A stretch of DNA of 64,000 nucleotides from JACVRW01 sp963812915 (GTDB taxonomy: Bacteria; Actinomycetota; Thermoleophilia; Solirubrobacterales; Thermoleophilaceae): NCBI GenBank assembly GCA_963812915.1, contig CAWEXB010000008.1, forward strand, positions 310,001 through 374,000, read 5' to 3'. Numbering within the stretch: position 1 is the first letter of the stretch; every line of letters starts with the position of its first letter. The notes beneath the pieces were generated by a model. The model searched no databases, was not told the origin of the DNA, and saw nothing but the letters and a program-made list of their open reading frames with translations. Both the position numbers and the translations under genes were made by a program. This document shows, in pieces, positions 15,645 to 25,156 of the stretch.

Positions 15645-15806
15645 GTGAAGACCCAGAAGGACCGAGCGGAGGAGCGCCGGCGCGAGAAGCTGGCGCAGAT
15701 CCGGGACGAGGTCGCCAAGGGCAGGCTGACGATCAGGGAGATGACGCCGGAGGAGCGTGCCGCGCACCCGCCCCGGCCGCGCAGTCGCAAGCCCCGCGGG
15801 CGCTGA
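15645..15806 (+). CDS. Small basic conserved hypothetical protein (53 aa)
   Basis: It starts at GTG (VKTQKDRAEERRREKLAQIR) and contains EVAKGRLTIREMTPEER, then a proline/arginine tail. The helix-plus-MTPEER pattern occurs in short actinobacterial proteins of unknown function. An in-frame ATG at 15615 would add ten unconserved residues. It stands alone between the membrane operon and the VOC gene. Confidence 0.6.
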   Translation: MKTQKDRAEERRREKLAQIRDEVAKGRLTIREMTPEERAAHPPRPRSRKPRGR

Positions 15807-15945
15807 CCCGGACTGAGCCTGGATCCACCGGACTGAGCACCAGTACGTTCTTCGCCCGCGCCGGGCCGACCTCGAGCACGCCAACCCGGTTGAATTCGGC
15901 CGGAGTACCTGGCGCAACAACGCATCGAGCCGAAAAGGAGACGTT

Positions 15946-16314
15946 ATGGGACAGCCAGTTGTCCACTTCGAGGTCGTCGGGAAGGACGCCGACAAGCTCC
16001 AGAGTTACTACTCCGAGCTGTTCGGGTGGGAGATCGACGCGGGAAACCCGATGAAGTACGGGGTCGTGCAGCGCGAGGGGAACACCAACCCGGACGGGGT
16101 GGGAATCGGCGGCGGCGTCGGACCGGGCCCGGAGGGGTATCCCGGCCACGTCACCTTCTACGTCGAGGTCCCCGACGTCGAGGCGGCGCTCGCGAAGGCC
16201 GAGAGCCTCGGCGGGACGCGGATGATGGGCCCGGACAAGCCGATGGAGGGCGTCGAGATCGGCCTCTTCAACGATCCCGAGGGCCACGTGGTCGGGCTCG
16301 TCAAGAACGCATAG
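15946..16314 (+). CDS. VOC (glyoxalase/bleomycin-resistance) family protein
   Basis: 122 residues with one vicinal-oxygen-chelate fold: MGQPVVHFEVVGKDADKLQS, YYSELFGWEIDAGNP, HVTFYVEVPDVEAALAKAES and GVEIGLFNDPEGHVVGL. AAAAGGAGACGTT precedes the ATG, a good ribosome-binding site. This subgroup (CFP30B/27 kDa antigen-like) has no fixed reaction. Confidence 0.9.
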   Translation: MGQPVVHFEVVGKDADKLQSYYSELFGWEIDAGNPMKYGVVQREGNTNPDGVGIGGGVGPGPEGYPGHVTFYVEVPDVEAALAKAESLGGTRMMGPDKPMEGVEIGLFNDPEGHVVGLVKNA

Positions 16315-16408
16315 ACGCGAGCCGGGCCGTGCGGGCGCTGTTCACGGTTCGGCCGTCCGTGGGCGCTGCCCGGGCCCGACAAGATGGTCGAGCTGCTCGA
16401 AGCGCTCC

Positions 16409-18211
16409 CTAGCCGAGCTGCCGATCGAGGTTGATGGCGGCGCTGATCAGCGCCAGGTGCGTGAAGGCCTGCGGGAAGTTTCCGAGCTGCTCGCCGGTGC
16501 GCCCGATCTGCTCCGCGTAGAGACCGAGGTGGTTCGCGTAGGTGAGCATCTTCTCGAAGACGACGCGCGCCTGGTCGAGGCGTCCCGCGCGGGCCAGCGC
16601 CTCGACGTACCAGAACGTGCACATGGAGAAGGTGCCCTCGTCGCCCCGTAGGCCGTCGGGCGAGGCCTTGGGGTTGTAGCGGTAGACGAGGCTGTCCGAG
16701 ACGAGCTCGCGTGAGACCGCGTCCAGCGTCGACAGCCAGCGCGGGTCGGTGGGCGCTATGAACTTCACCAGCGGCATCAACAGGATCGACGCGTCCAGCA
16801 CTTCGGTGTCGTAGTGCTGGACGAAAGCTCCGCGCTCGCGGTTCAGGCCGCGCGCCATGATCTGGTCGTAGATGGCGTCTCGGGCGGCTCCCCACGCGGG
16901 AAGGTTCGCCGGCAGGCCTCGCTGGCGGGCGATTCGCATCGCACGCTCGACCGCGACCCACGACATGAGCCGGGAGAAGGTGAAGTCGCGGCGCCCGCCA
17001 CGGGTCTCCCAGATTCCCTCGTCCGCCTCGTCCCAGTGCTCGCTTATCCACTCCACGATCCGGCTGAGGTCCTGCCAGGCGTCGTGGTAGATCGGCGTGC
17101 CGTACTTGTTGTAGAGGTAGACGGAGTCGATCAGCTCGCCGTAGATGTCGAGCTGAAGCTGGCCTGCGGCCTCGTTGCCAACCCGCACCGGCCGCGAGCC
17201 GCGGTAGCCCTCCAGGTGGTCGAGCACCTCCTCGGGCAGCTCCGAGCGGCCATCGATCCCGTACATGATCTGGAGCGGGCCGGACCCCTTCGGACGCTCG
17301 TCGCAGAAGCGGTCCGTAAGCCAGTCCATGAACGCCGCCGCCTCGTCCGTGAAGCCGAGCCTTAGCAGCGCGTACAGCGAGAAGGCGGCGTCGCGGATCC
17401 AGGTGTAGCGGTAGTCCCAGTTGCGCTCGCCGCCCAGCAGCTCGGGAAGGCTCGTGGTGGGCGCCGCCACGATCGCTCCGGTCGGCTCGTAGGTGAGCAG
17501 CTTGAGCGTCAGCGCCGAGCGTTGCACGGTCTCGCGCCAGCGGCCCGTGTAGCGCGAGCGGCCGAGCCAGCGGCGCCAATGGGCAACCGTTCCCTCGAAC
17601 AGCTCCCGGGTCTCCTCGCCGGTGTGGCCGTGCGGCTCGTACTCTCCCTCGACGTGCTCGAGGATGAACGTCGCGCTCTCGCCCGGCGCCAACGAGAAGG
17701 ACGCTCGCACGTCGGCGCCGTGGAGCTCGAAGGGCATCTCGGTCTCGAACGCGAGCGTGCAGCTGGGCCCTCGAAACAGCGCGCCGTGCGGGTGGCGCTC
17801 GAGGTCGTGGCGCTCGCGCCCGTAGTCGAAGCGCGGAGCGCACTCGAGCTCGAAGCGCATCCGCCCCCGAACGGCGACCACCCGGCGGATCAGCCGTTGG
17901 CGGTGCTCTCCGTGGCGGGTCTGCCCGACCGGCATGAAGTCCTCCACCTCGCCCACGCCCTCGGGCGTGAGGAAGCGCGTGATCAGCACGTTGGTATCCG
18001 GGAAGTACAGCTGCTTGGTGGTCCATCCCTCGGCCGCCGGCCTGAGCCGATAGTGGCCGCCGCGATCCGAGTCCAGGATCGCGCCGAACACGCTCGGGGA
18101 GTCGAAGCGGGGACAGCAGTACCAGTCGATCGTGCCCTCGGTCCCGACCAGCGCGATCGTGTGCAGGTCGCCGATGAGCCCGTGCTCTGCGATCGGGAGG
18201 TAGCCGCCCAT
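16409..18211 (-). CDS. Glycoside hydrolase family 15 protein (trehalase/glucoamylase-like)
   Basis: 600 residues, full length for the family. The N-terminal beta-sandwich has YLPIAEHGLIGDLHTIALVG and GTIDWYCCPRFDSPSVFGAIL. The (alpha/alpha)6 barrel contains YTWIRDAAFSLYALLRLGF, the general-acid region WDEADEGIWETRGG and the general-base region LRGDEGTFSMCTFWYVEAL, and closes with GNFPQAFTHLALISAA. Actinobacterial GH15 proteins of this form are mostly trehalases (mycobacterial type) or maltodextrin glucoamylases; the sequence alone does not decide. Intracellular, no signal peptide. Confidence 0.9.
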   Translation of the reverse strand: MGGYLPIAEHGLIGDLHTIALVGTEGTIDWYCCPRFDSPSVFGAILDSDRGGHYRLRPAAEGWTTKQLYFPDTNVLITRFLTPEGVGEVEDFMPVGQTRHGEHRQRLIRRVVAVRGRMRFELECAPRFDYGRERHDLERHPHGALFRGPSCTLAFETEMPFELHGADVRASFSLAPGESATFILEHVEGEYEPHGHTGEETRELFEGTVAHWRRWLGRSRYTGRWRETVQRSALTLKLLTYEPTGAIVAAPTTSLPELLGGERNWDYRYTWIRDAAFSLYALLRLGFTDEAAAFMDWLTDRFCDERPKGSGPLQIMYGIDGRSELPEEVLDHLEGYRGSRPVRVGNEAAGQLQLDIYGELIDSVYLYNKYGTPIYHDAWQDLSRIVEWISEHWDEADEGIWETRGGRRDFTFSRLMSWVAVERAMRIARQRGLPANLPAWGAARDAIYDQIMARGLNRERGAFVQHYDTEVLDASILLMPLVKFIAPTDPRWLSTLDAVSRELVSDSLVYRYNPKASPDGLRGDEGTFSMCTFWYVEALARAGRLDQARVVFEKMLTYANHLGLYAEQIGRTGEQLGNFPQAFTHLALISAAINLDRQLG

Positions 18212-18237
18212 CGCCCTACTGGGGTGCGGTCGCGTAT

Positions 18238-18720
18238 TCAGTCGACACGGAGAGCCTCCGTCAGTGCCGCCGCCGCCGCGAGCCCCGCCGCGACCCTGAC
18301 GTGGTTCCCCCTCGTCCAGTCCACGACGTAGCGCCGCCAGCGGGCTTCGGCGTCGGGGTCCGTGGGTTCGACCCTCGCCAGTGCGTTGTTACGAGGCACG
18401 TGGTAGGCCATCGTCAATCCGATGGTCCCGACAAGATAGAGCGCGGCGCCGGCGAGCAGCCAGGGGCCGAACGAGTCGTCCCAGTCGACGACTGCCCAGA
18501 CGACGGTGGCGACACACGCGACGGCCGTTCCGAACAGTGCGGTCATGAACGCGGGGGTGACCGCCACCACGTTGATCGACTGCATCGCTGCGATGCCCTG
18601 CGCCGGCTGCAGGCGCGCGAGAGCCTTCATCACGAAACTCGAGAACGCGAAGAGGGCTCCCGCGCTCAGCCCGCAGCCGAGCGCGGTGACAAAGGTCAGG
18701 GCGACGAGAAGGTCGTCCAT
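18238..18720 (-). CDS. DUF1772 (anthrone oxygenase-like) membrane protein
   Basis: 160 residues, four transmembrane helices. GLSAGALFAFSSFVMKALARL and AYHVPRNNALA are the DUF1772 hallmarks. The family includes proteins annotated as anthrone oxygenases, but most are uncharacterised. It is 12 bp after the NmrA-like gene and is the last gene of a three-gene operon, a pairing seen widely in actinobacteria. Confidence 0.85.
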   Translation of the reverse strand: MDDLLVALTFVTALGCGLSAGALFAFSSFVMKALARLQPAQGIAAMQSINVVAVTPAFMTALFGTAVACVATVVWAVVDWDDSFGPWLLAGAALYLVGTIGLTMAYHVPRNNALARVEPTDPDAEARWRRYVVDWTRGNHVRVAAGLAAAAALTEALRVD

Positions 18721-18732
18721 CGTCCCGCAACC

Positions 18733-19578
18733 TCAGGCGCCCACCGGCGACGCGTTCCAGACGCCGGTGGCCGCGGTCGCGCGCGCGTAGTCGCCGAAGT
18801 CCCGCGGCTCGCGGCCCAGGGCCCGTCGGACGCCGTCGGTGGTGCTGGCGTTGCGGCCGTCCACGACCTCGCCGAATAGGTAGGTCAGGAACTCCACGAA
18901 CTCGGGCGGCACGCCGTGCTCGGCGGCCTCGGCCGCGTGCTGGTCGAGCGAGACCGGCGCATAGCGAACCTCGCGGTCCGCCGCCGCGGAGATCTCCGCG
19001 GCCACCTCCGCCATGGTCAGCGACCGCGGGCCGGTCAGCTCGTATAGCTCGCCGACGTGCCGGTCGTCGGTCAGCGCCTCGACGGCGATGTCGGCGAGGT
19101 CGTCGATGTCGAGGAACGGCGTCGGCACGTCGCCGGCCGGGAGCCGGATCTCGCCGCTCAACACGTGATCCAGCATGTAGTCCTCGCTGAAGTTCTGCAT
19201 GAACCAGGTCGAGCGCAGAATTGTGAGGTCGGCGCCGGTGTCGCGCACCGCCCGCTCGGCGCGCTCGGCCTCGGGCTCGCCACGGCCGGACAGGAGGGCG
19301 AGCCTGCGAACCCCGCTGCCGACGGCCAGCTCCGCGAACGAACGCGTCGCCTCTACTGCGCCCGGGACCGCGAGGTCCGGGTAGTAGGAGATGTACGCCG
19401 AGCCCACGCCTTCTAGCGCGGGCGCCCAGGTTGCCGGGTCCTCCCAGTCGAACGGCGGCTGGCCGGAGCGGGAGCCGACCCGCGTGGGGACGCCGCGCGC
19501 CCTGAGCCGCTCGATGATCCTGCGGCCGGTCTTGCCGGTAGCGCCGAGCACCAGGGTGGGCTTCGTGTCGTGTGTCAT
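18733..19578 (-). CDS. NAD(P)H-binding, NmrA-like protein
   Basis: 281 residues. Nucleotide site VLGATGKTGRRIIERL, then SRSGQPPFDWEDPATWAPAL, ILRSTWFMQNFSEDY and ELTGPRSLTMAEVAAEISAA. This is the atypical short-chain-dehydrogenase fold used by NmrA and quinone-reductase-like sensors. ATG is chosen because it overlaps the stop of the small upstream gene (ATGA) and has GGAGAGGAGCTC before it. A clear paralogue lies at 61276-62169, with the same blocks and similar length. Confidence 0.85.
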   Translation of the reverse strand: MTHDTKPTLVLGATGKTGRRIIERLRARGVPTRVGSRSGQPPFDWEDPATWAPALEGVGSAYISYYPDLAVPGAVEATRSFAELAVGSGVRRLALLSGRGEPEAERAERAVRDTGADLTILRSTWFMQNFSEDYMLDHVLSGEIRLPAGDVPTPFLDIDDLADIAVEALTDDRHVGELYELTGPRSLTMAEVAAEISAAADREVRYAPVSLDQHAAEAAEHGVPPEFVEFLTYLFGEVVDGRNASTTDGVRRALGREPRDFGDYARATAATGVWNASPVGA

Positions 19579-19775
19579 CTGCTGAGCTCCTCTCCTTCGG
19601 GGTTCGCCGCATCGTCCAGGCGTCTGAGCGTCTCCACAAAACCGAGCCAACCGACGAACGGCTCCTCGGCGCCCGCTTCGGGGCGGAGCCGTCCGGTAAC
19701 AGGTTGGCGGTCGAGGTGCAGTTCGAGCTGCACCCGGAGCACGCGACCCTCGCCGGTGCGGTCCTTGTCGTCCAT
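19575..19775 (-). CDS. Small conserved hypothetical protein (66 aa)
   Basis: The protein MDDKDRTGEGRVLRVQLELH continues to PVTGRLRPEAGAEEPFVGWL and VETLRRLDDA. This matches short actinobacterial proteins with a two-strand GxV.DxxGxxxxFxGWxEL pattern, function unknown. Its stop overlaps the ATG of the NmrA-like gene, so it leads that operon by translational coupling. Confidence 0.65.
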   Translation of the reverse strand: MDDKDRTGEGRVLRVQLELHLDRQPVTGRLRPEAGAEEPFVGWLGFVETLRRLDDAANPEGEELSR

Positions 19776-19844
19776 CGCTGACGACGGTACGCGGCCCCTC
19801 GCGAGCGGCGCCTCGGGGAGCTCCCCGATCTCGCTCCCCGATCT

Positions 19845-22682
19845 TCAGTGCTCGTCCAGGGCTCGGGGCAACTCGCCGCGACCCGAGATGTCGAGCTTGC
19901 TGTAGACGTGGCCGAGATGAGTCTCGACGGTCTTTCGCGTCACGAACAGCGTCTGCGCGATCTCGGGATTGCTGTGCCCTTGGGACGCGAGCTCCGCGAC
20001 ACGCCGCTCAGACGCGGTCAACTGGCCCACCCCGGGGCTCTCCGGATCGCTCGAGCGCCCCCCGGCCGCGCGCAGCTCGGTGCGGGCGCGGTCGGCGAGC
20101 GCGCGCCCGCTGCAGCGCTCGGCGAGCTCCAGCCCCTCTCGGAGCGCGCCCCGCGCCTCCGCGCGGCGGTTGGACCGGCGGAGGGCGGCGCCCAGGTCGG
20201 TGAGCGCGCGGGCGTGCTCGAGCCGCGCGGGCGAGACCGCGAGCGCGTCCACGGCCTGGCGTAGGCGGTCCGCGGACGCCTCTCCGCCCTCGACCAGCGC
20301 GACCGCCCGCAAGGCGATACCGATCCCGCTGGCCGCTCCCCAGCGCCGAGCCCGCTCGAGGTCCTCGGATGCCATCCGGCGTGCCTTCTCGAGGTCTCCC
20401 ACGGTCGCGAGCGCGAGGGCCGCGTCTGAGCGCCAGCGCGAGGCAAGCGGGTTGGCAAGCCCCCACAGCTCGTCGCGGCGGCCGAACTCAGTCAGGTCGT
20501 CCAGTCCCCGATTCGCGTTGCCCTGCGCGAGACGCAGCAGACCGCGTGCCCTGAGCAGGGAGGTGGTGGACCATCCGGGCGGGAGCTCCTCGCCGACGTC
20601 GCTGCCGCGCAGTGCGCGGTCGGCGGCCTCGTTGTCGCCCCCCTCGATGAGAGCCTCGATCAGGAGGCCTAGCGCGATCGGGGCCCCGAGCCGGATGTCG
20701 TGGCTGGTGAGCAGCTCGAGGCTCGTCCGCGCGTCGGCCTCCGCCTGCGCCACGGCGCCGCGCCGCATGGAGCACCGACCCCGATAGCAGGTGACGAACG
20801 CCACCGCCGGGATCGAGGCGCGCACGCGTGCGTCGGCGAGCATCCGCTCCAGGTAGTCGTCGGCGAGATCGAGCGCGTCCGTGGCGAGGAGCCCAGTCAT
20901 GAGGTCGTAGAAGAGGCCGGCGACGTCAAGCTCCTTCTCGCCGAGCAATCTGCCGCCCGCGAGCGCGCGCTCGATGTACCCCGCCGCTTCGCCGGCCGAC
21001 TCGCTCGCACGGGCGCGCTCGAAGGCAAGGCTCCCCAGCACCAGGCGCTCGCCCGGCGTCTTCCCTTCGAGCTCGGCGTGGCGCTCCAACCTCCTCGCCG
21101 CCGGGGCGCGCGCGTCGCGGCTCGCCTGCTGAGCGTAGGTCGCGAGCTCCGCCTCGAGCACCAGCGCCAGCTCCCTATCGGCGGGCTCGACGATCTCGAT
21201 CGCCGACCGGAGCGCATCGACGGCGCGGTCCGCCTCTCCCGACATGGTCAGCGCGAGTGCCAGCAGGCGAACGGAGGTCGTGAGCAGCTCCGGTTCCCGG
21301 ATCACCTCGACCGCAGCCGTCAGGTGATCGACCGCCCCCGGCGCCGCGATGCGGAGCTCAGCAGAGCCGAGCTCGAGCAGCACCTCCAGTCTGGACCCGG
21401 CCGGCGGGGGTTCCGCCAGCGCCCGCCCGAGCCACGCGTCAGCGGCTGCGGGCGCCCCGCGGGCGAGCGCGTCGGCCGCCACCCGGCGCAGCAGCTCGAC
21501 CCGCTCGTGGTCGCCCTTCGGCTCCGCCTCGGCGATCTGGGCCGCGATTCGTTCCTCGGAGGCGCCGCGCGCGGCGAGGATCTCGGCGGCGCGGGCGTGC
21601 GCCTCCGCCCGTTCGTGGGAGCCGAGGTCCGAATAGACGGCCTCCCGCACGATCGGGTGCGCGAACTCGAGGCCTTCGTCCGGCTTCAGGATCGCAAGCG
21701 CGGCCAGCAGGTCGGCGGCGCGGGCCGCCTCGTCCTCGGCCACATCGGCCAGTCGAGCGGCGTCCGCCAGGCTGGCACCATCGCCGAGAACCGCGACCGC
21801 GCGCACCAGAGCGGTCGCCGCAGCCGGCCCCCCGGAGAGGCGCAAGAGGACGGCCTGGGCCACCGCGGCGGGACCGATGCGTCCCACGCGGATCGCGTCG
21901 CCTGAGGCGGTCGAGAACCCCTCCTCGCGTGCCTCGCGCAGAAGCGCCTCGAGGAAGAACGGGTTGCCGCCGGTGGCGTCGCGGCATGCCGCCGCGAACT
22001 CGCCGGCCACCGGCGCGCCAAGCCTCTCTTCGCAGAGCGTCGCCGTGGCCTCGATGCTCAGCGGCCCGGGTCGCAACACCGTCGTCTCGGGGGCGGCCGC
22101 CAGCCGAGCCAGGTCCGCCGGGACGTTCTCCCCGCTGCGCGTGGAAGCGAGCACGGTGAGCGGCAGGCCGTCCAGACGCGGGGCCAGGTAGTTGAGGAAT
22201 CGCAGCGATTCCGCATCGGACCAATGAAGGTCGTCGACCGAGAGCGCGAGGGGACCCTCGTCGGCGAGGTTGTTGAGCAGCCAGTAGAGACCGTGCAGGG
22301 TGGAGAACGTGCTGTCGGCCGAGGGCGGCAGCTGCGGTGTGCCAGTCGGAGCGAAAAGGGGCCTCGAGAGGGCTGCGGCGCCCTCGAACAGACGGTCACG
22401 TTCAGCGTCCGAGGCCTTCCCGACGGCCGGCTCCACGAGCTGCCGCACGCAGCCGTACGCAAAGTCGCGCTCGAGCTCGCTGGCTCGTGCTCGCAGAGTG
22501 GTGAAGCCCGCCTGCGCGGCGGTCCCCGACGCCGCCCTGAGCAGGCTCGTCTTGCCGAGCCCGGCAGGAGCTTCGACGAGGACGACCTGGCCGCGGCCCT
22601 GCTGCGCCTCGGTCAGCGCATTCTCGAGCTCCGTGAGCTCGCGCTCGCGCTCCAAGAGTCTCGCCGCAGTCTGGGTCGTCAC
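19845..22682 (-). CDS. LuxR-family regulator with AAA ATPase domain (LAL type), second copy
   Basis: About 945 residues from GTG at 22682. Walker A EAPAGLGKTSLLRAAS, Walker B GPLALSVDDLHWSDA, a long helical repeat region, then the LuxR HTH LTASERRVAELASQGHSN and LFVTRKTVETHLGHVYSKLD. A longer frame reaching 23540 is antisense to the sigma factor and is not part of the gene. Its start is 42 bp from the divergent sigma-factor gene, so the two regulators share a promoter region and may control each other (inference). It resembles the 6898-9792 protein in design but not closely in sequence. Confidence 0.9.
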   Translation of the reverse strand: MTTQTAARLLERERELTELENALTEAQQGRGQVVLVEAPAGLGKTSLLRAASGTAAQAGFTTLRARASELERDFAYGCVRQLVEPAVGKASDAERDRLFEGAAALSRPLFAPTGTPQLPPSADSTFSTLHGLYWLLNNLADEGPLALSVDDLHWSDAESLRFLNYLAPRLDGLPLTVLASTRSGENVPADLARLAAAPETTVLRPGPLSIEATATLCEERLGAPVAGEFAAACRDATGGNPFFLEALLREAREEGFSTASGDAIRVGRIGPAAVAQAVLLRLSGGPAAATALVRAVAVLGDGASLADAARLADVAEDEAARAADLLAALAILKPDEGLEFAHPIVREAVYSDLGSHERAEAHARAAEILAARGASEERIAAQIAEAEPKGDHERVELLRRVAADALARGAPAAADAWLGRALAEPPPAGSRLEVLLELGSAELRIAAPGAVDHLTAAVEVIREPELLTTSVRLLALALTMSGEADRAVDALRSAIEIVEPADRELALVLEAELATYAQQASRDARAPAARRLERHAELEGKTPGERLVLGSLAFERARASESAGEAAGYIERALAGGRLLGEKELDVAGLFYDLMTGLLATDALDLADDYLERMLADARVRASIPAVAFVTCYRGRCSMRRGAVAQAEADARTSLELLTSHDIRLGAPIALGLLIEALIEGGDNEAADRALRGSDVGEELPPGWSTTSLLRARGLLRLAQGNANRGLDDLTEFGRRDELWGLANPLASRWRSDAALALATVGDLEKARRMASEDLERARRWGAASGIGIALRAVALVEGGEASADRLRQAVDALAVSPARLEHARALTDLGAALRRSNRRAEARGALREGLELAERCSGRALADRARTELRAAGGRSSDPESPGVGQLTASERRVAELASQGHSNPEIAQTLFVTRKTVETHLGHVYSKLDISGRGELPRALDEH

Positions 22683-22724
22683 ACCGATGAGTTTGACCTG
22701 TTCCCCGGGTCTAGTGACGTTGAG

Positions 22725-23729
22725 ATGGCTTCCACTGCCACGGGCGCAGCGACCGAACAGGACTTTCGCCGCCTGGTGGAGCCTCACCGCGCGGAGCTCC
22801 ACGCCCACTGCTACAGGATGCTCGGCTCGGTTCACGACGCCGACGACGCTCTCCAGGACGCGCTGCTCAGGGCGTGGCGAGGGCTGCCCCGCTTCGAGGG
22901 ACGAAGCTCCCTTCGCTCCTGGCTCTACCGGATCGCGACCAACACGTCCCTCGACCTGATCGCGAGGCGACGGAAGCGGGTCCTTCCGGTCGACTACGGT
23001 CCGGCGTCGGATCCGCACGACGTCTCTGACGAGCCCCCGGTCGAGTCGGTCTGGGTGGAGCCCTACCCGGACGGGCAGCTCGCCGTCGAGGACGGATTCG
23101 CGGCACCGGAGGCCCGCTACGAGCGGCGCGAGAGCGTGGAGCTGGCGTTCATCGCGGCGGTCCAACACCTGCCGGCAACGCAGCGCGCCGTACTGCTCCT
23201 GCGCGATGTGCTCGGCTTTTCGACCCGCGAGGTGGCGCAGACGCTCGACAAGACCGTGAACTCCGTCAACGGCGTCCTGCGTCGCGCGCGTACGGCCGTG
23301 GACGAGCGACTTCCCGAACGCAGCCAGCAGGCGACGCTGCGCGCGCTGGGCGACGAGCGCGTGCGCGACCTGGTGGAGGGCTACATGGACGCGCTGGATC
23401 GCGGCGACATCGACGCGATCACCTCGATGCTGGCCGAGGAGGCCAGCTGGTCGATGCCGCCGTACACGAGCTGGTACCGGGGTCAGGAGGCGGTCACGGG
23501 CTTCCTGACCACCGGGCCGTTCCGCGAGCGCTGGCGTCACCTCGCCGCTCGGGCAAACGGGCAGCCGGCGGTGGGCTGCTACCTCTGGGACGGCAAGAAG
23601 CGGAGCTACGTGGCGGCCGTGCTCGACGTGCTCACCTTGGACGGCGCGCGGATCGCCGAGGTCACGGGCTTCGCGACCCCCGACGTGTTTCGTCGCTTCG
23701 GCCTGCCGGACGTGCTTCCGGCTCGCTGA
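22725..23729 (+). CDS. ECF RNA polymerase sigma factor with C-terminal SnoaL-like domain
   Basis: 334 residues. Sigma region 2: DDALQDALLRAWRGLPRFEG and WLYRIATNTSLDLIARRRKR. Region 4: LPATQRAVLLLRDVLGFSTR and TVNSVNGVLRRAR. The tail from ~215 is an NTF2/SnoaL-like fold (VEGYMDALDRGDIDAI, then SWSMPPYTSWYRG). Such sigma factors (SigG/SigJ and TIGR02960-type) lack a separate anti-sigma factor and may be controlled by their tail. Divergent from a LuxR regulator; followed convergently by a VOC gene. Confidence 0.9.
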   Translation: MASTATGAATEQDFRRLVEPHRAELHAHCYRMLGSVHDADDALQDALLRAWRGLPRFEGRSSLRSWLYRIATNTSLDLIARRRKRVLPVDYGPASDPHDVSDEPPVESVWVEPYPDGQLAVEDGFAAPEARYERRESVELAFIAAVQHLPATQRAVLLLRDVLGFSTREVAQTLDKTVNSVNGVLRRARTAVDERLPERSQQATLRALGDERVRDLVEGYMDALDRGDIDAITSMLAEEASWSMPPYTSWYRGQEAVTGFLTTGPFRERWRHLAARANGQPAVGCYLWDGKKRSYVAAVLDVLTLDGARIAEVTGFATPDVFRRFGLPDVLPAR

Positions 23730-23760
23730 CTACGACCGCCGCACCGGCCGAGTAGGGCAG

Positions 23761-24128
23761 CTACGCCGGCTTGTGGCAGACCGCCTCGACGTTGTTGCCG
23801 TCGGGGTCGAGCACGTAGGCGCCGTAGTAGGTCGGGTGGTAGATCTCTCGCACCCCGGCCCACCGTTGTCGGTCCCCCCCGCCTCTAGCGCGGCGGCGTG
23901 GAACGCATCGACGGTCTCTCGGCTGTCGGCGGCGAACGCGACGTGGATCTCGCTCTGCGCGGGCCCCCGCGTGCCGATCCAGAAGAAGGGCTTCTGGCCG
24001 TCGCCGAACCCTCCGATGCCCGGCACCGGCTCCATCAGAAGCTTGAGCCCGAGCGGGGCCAGCGCCTTCTCGTAGAACGCCTTGCTCCGCTCGTAGTCGC
24101 TGACGCTGAATCCCATGTGGTCGAGCAT
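23761..24128 (-). CDS. VOC/glyoxalase family protein, frameshifted near its C-terminus
   Basis: The protein starts MLDHMGFSVSDYERSKAFYE with AGGAGGAC before the ATG, and continues KPFFWIGTRGPAQSEIHVAF. After GGTDNGGPG the given frame becomes unrelated sequence, while the next frame carries the expected ending REIYHPTYYGAYVLDPDGNN then VEAVCHKPA. One missing G in the CCGGGG run near 23857 explains it. About 122 residues intended, full length. Likely either an assembly indel or a very recent mutation. Confidence 0.8.
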
Positions 24129-24256
24129 GTGTCCTCCTGGCCGCCAGGGGCGAATGCCATTTTTCTTTTACCAGGCCAGCCCCGCGGGTACCTGAAAGGT
24201 CGGAGATGGACGCAGTGGTGACGTCGAGAGGACTCGAGGACGGCGAGGAGTAGGCC

Positions 24257-24619
24257 CTGGATCGCCGCACTCCCACGGTCTCCGAGCTGGTCCGCCTCGC
24301 CGTGGAGGTCTGTGACCCCGACGGTCGCGACCCGGCTTTGGGCCGCCTCGAGGAGCAGCTCGAGGACGACGATGAGCCGGTGACGGCGGTCGAGAACCTG
24401 GAGGAGCGACTCGCCCTGGCCGCCGAGGGCGCCGACTACGAGGCCGAAAACCCGGCGGTCGCGGTGGCGAGCGCCGTGGTGCTGTACCTGGCGTCGAAGG
24501 GAGGACAGGCGAGCTATGACCGCGACCCGAGCGAGCTGATACGCCTCGCCGTCAGGGCCCAGTGGCACGCTGACCCCCCGACCTACGTCACCGACTGGCT
24601 CGGAGACCGCCGGCTATGA
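24257..24619 (+). CDS. Hypothetical acidic protein
   Basis: The coherent frame runs SELVRLAVEVCDPDG ... LEERLALAAEGADYEAENPA ... PSELIRLAVRAQWHADPP, with a repeated SELxRLAV block near both ends. GTG at 24302 is the only standard start, but it falls inside the first block; CTG at 24257 with GAGGAG six bases upstream would include it. An in-frame TAG at 24251 separates this from a short upstream ORF that begins ATG at 24206. No family recognised. Confidence 0.5.
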   Translation: MDRRTPTVSELVRLAVEVCDPDGRDPALGRLEEQLEDDDEPVTAVENLEERLALAAEGADYEAENPAVAVASAVVLYLASKGGQASYDRDPSELIRLAVRAQWHADPPTYVTDWLGDRRL

Positions 24620-24651
24620 CTTGAAGCTCGCGGAGCCGAAGCGCCCGCGCG

Positions 24652-25136
24652 CTATGGCGAAGTGCTCTCGCCGCTCCGGCGGCGCGCCAGCGCCGTGAGG
24701 AGCCCGATGCACGCCACGACCGCAACCGCTCCCGCGGCCGTGAGCCCCGGGGATCGCGCCACATCGGCTTCGGCGGCGAGGAGCACGACGGCGCTCGCCG
24801 GGATCGCGGCGGCGGTGACGGCCAGGATGGCGAGCAGACGCGCGCCTGACCACGCCGGCCTCCACCCGTTGACGTACGCGCTCGTCGAGCGACCAGTACG
24901 CGAGCTCGGCGGTGAGCAGCAGACCGCCGGCGTAGATCGGTGCGGCGACGTCCCGGTCGCCGGGAGGGATCGCGTAGATCGCTCCCAACAGCAGCAGCGC
25001 GAACGGGATGGGCGCCGTCCGTCCGGCGGTGAGAGCTGTCGAAATGAGGACGATTGCCAGCGCCGCGCCGGCCAACAGCGGCGCGCGTGGGTCGGGCGTC
25101 GAACGCGGTCGTGACCCCGAGCGCGGCCGCGAGCAC
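24652..25136 (-). pseudogene. Membrane protein of the MoxR/DUF58 operon, broken by frameshifts
   Basis: Three frames in succession give one sensible protein: LAAALGVTTAFDARPTRA, then AGAALAIVLISTALTAG with FALLLLGAIYAIPPGDRDVA and LTAELAYWSLDERVRQ, then RLLAILAVTAAAIPASAVVL to a TAG at 24652. Four or so transmembrane helices. It is the last gene of the operon and of unknown function. Frame changes fall near 25080 and 24860; no stop codons interrupt the segments. Confidence 0.5.
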
Positions 25137-25156
25137 CAGTGCGCCGGCTGCCGTCG

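Noticed and set aside
19845..23540. Extended N-terminus for the LuxR regulator
   Set aside because: The extra ~286 codons are antisense to the well-supported sigma factor gene and carry no domain.
24614..25075. ORF of 153 codons as an intact membrane protein
   Set aside because: Only its first half is sensible; the second half is a shifted frame, and the true continuation is in another frame.
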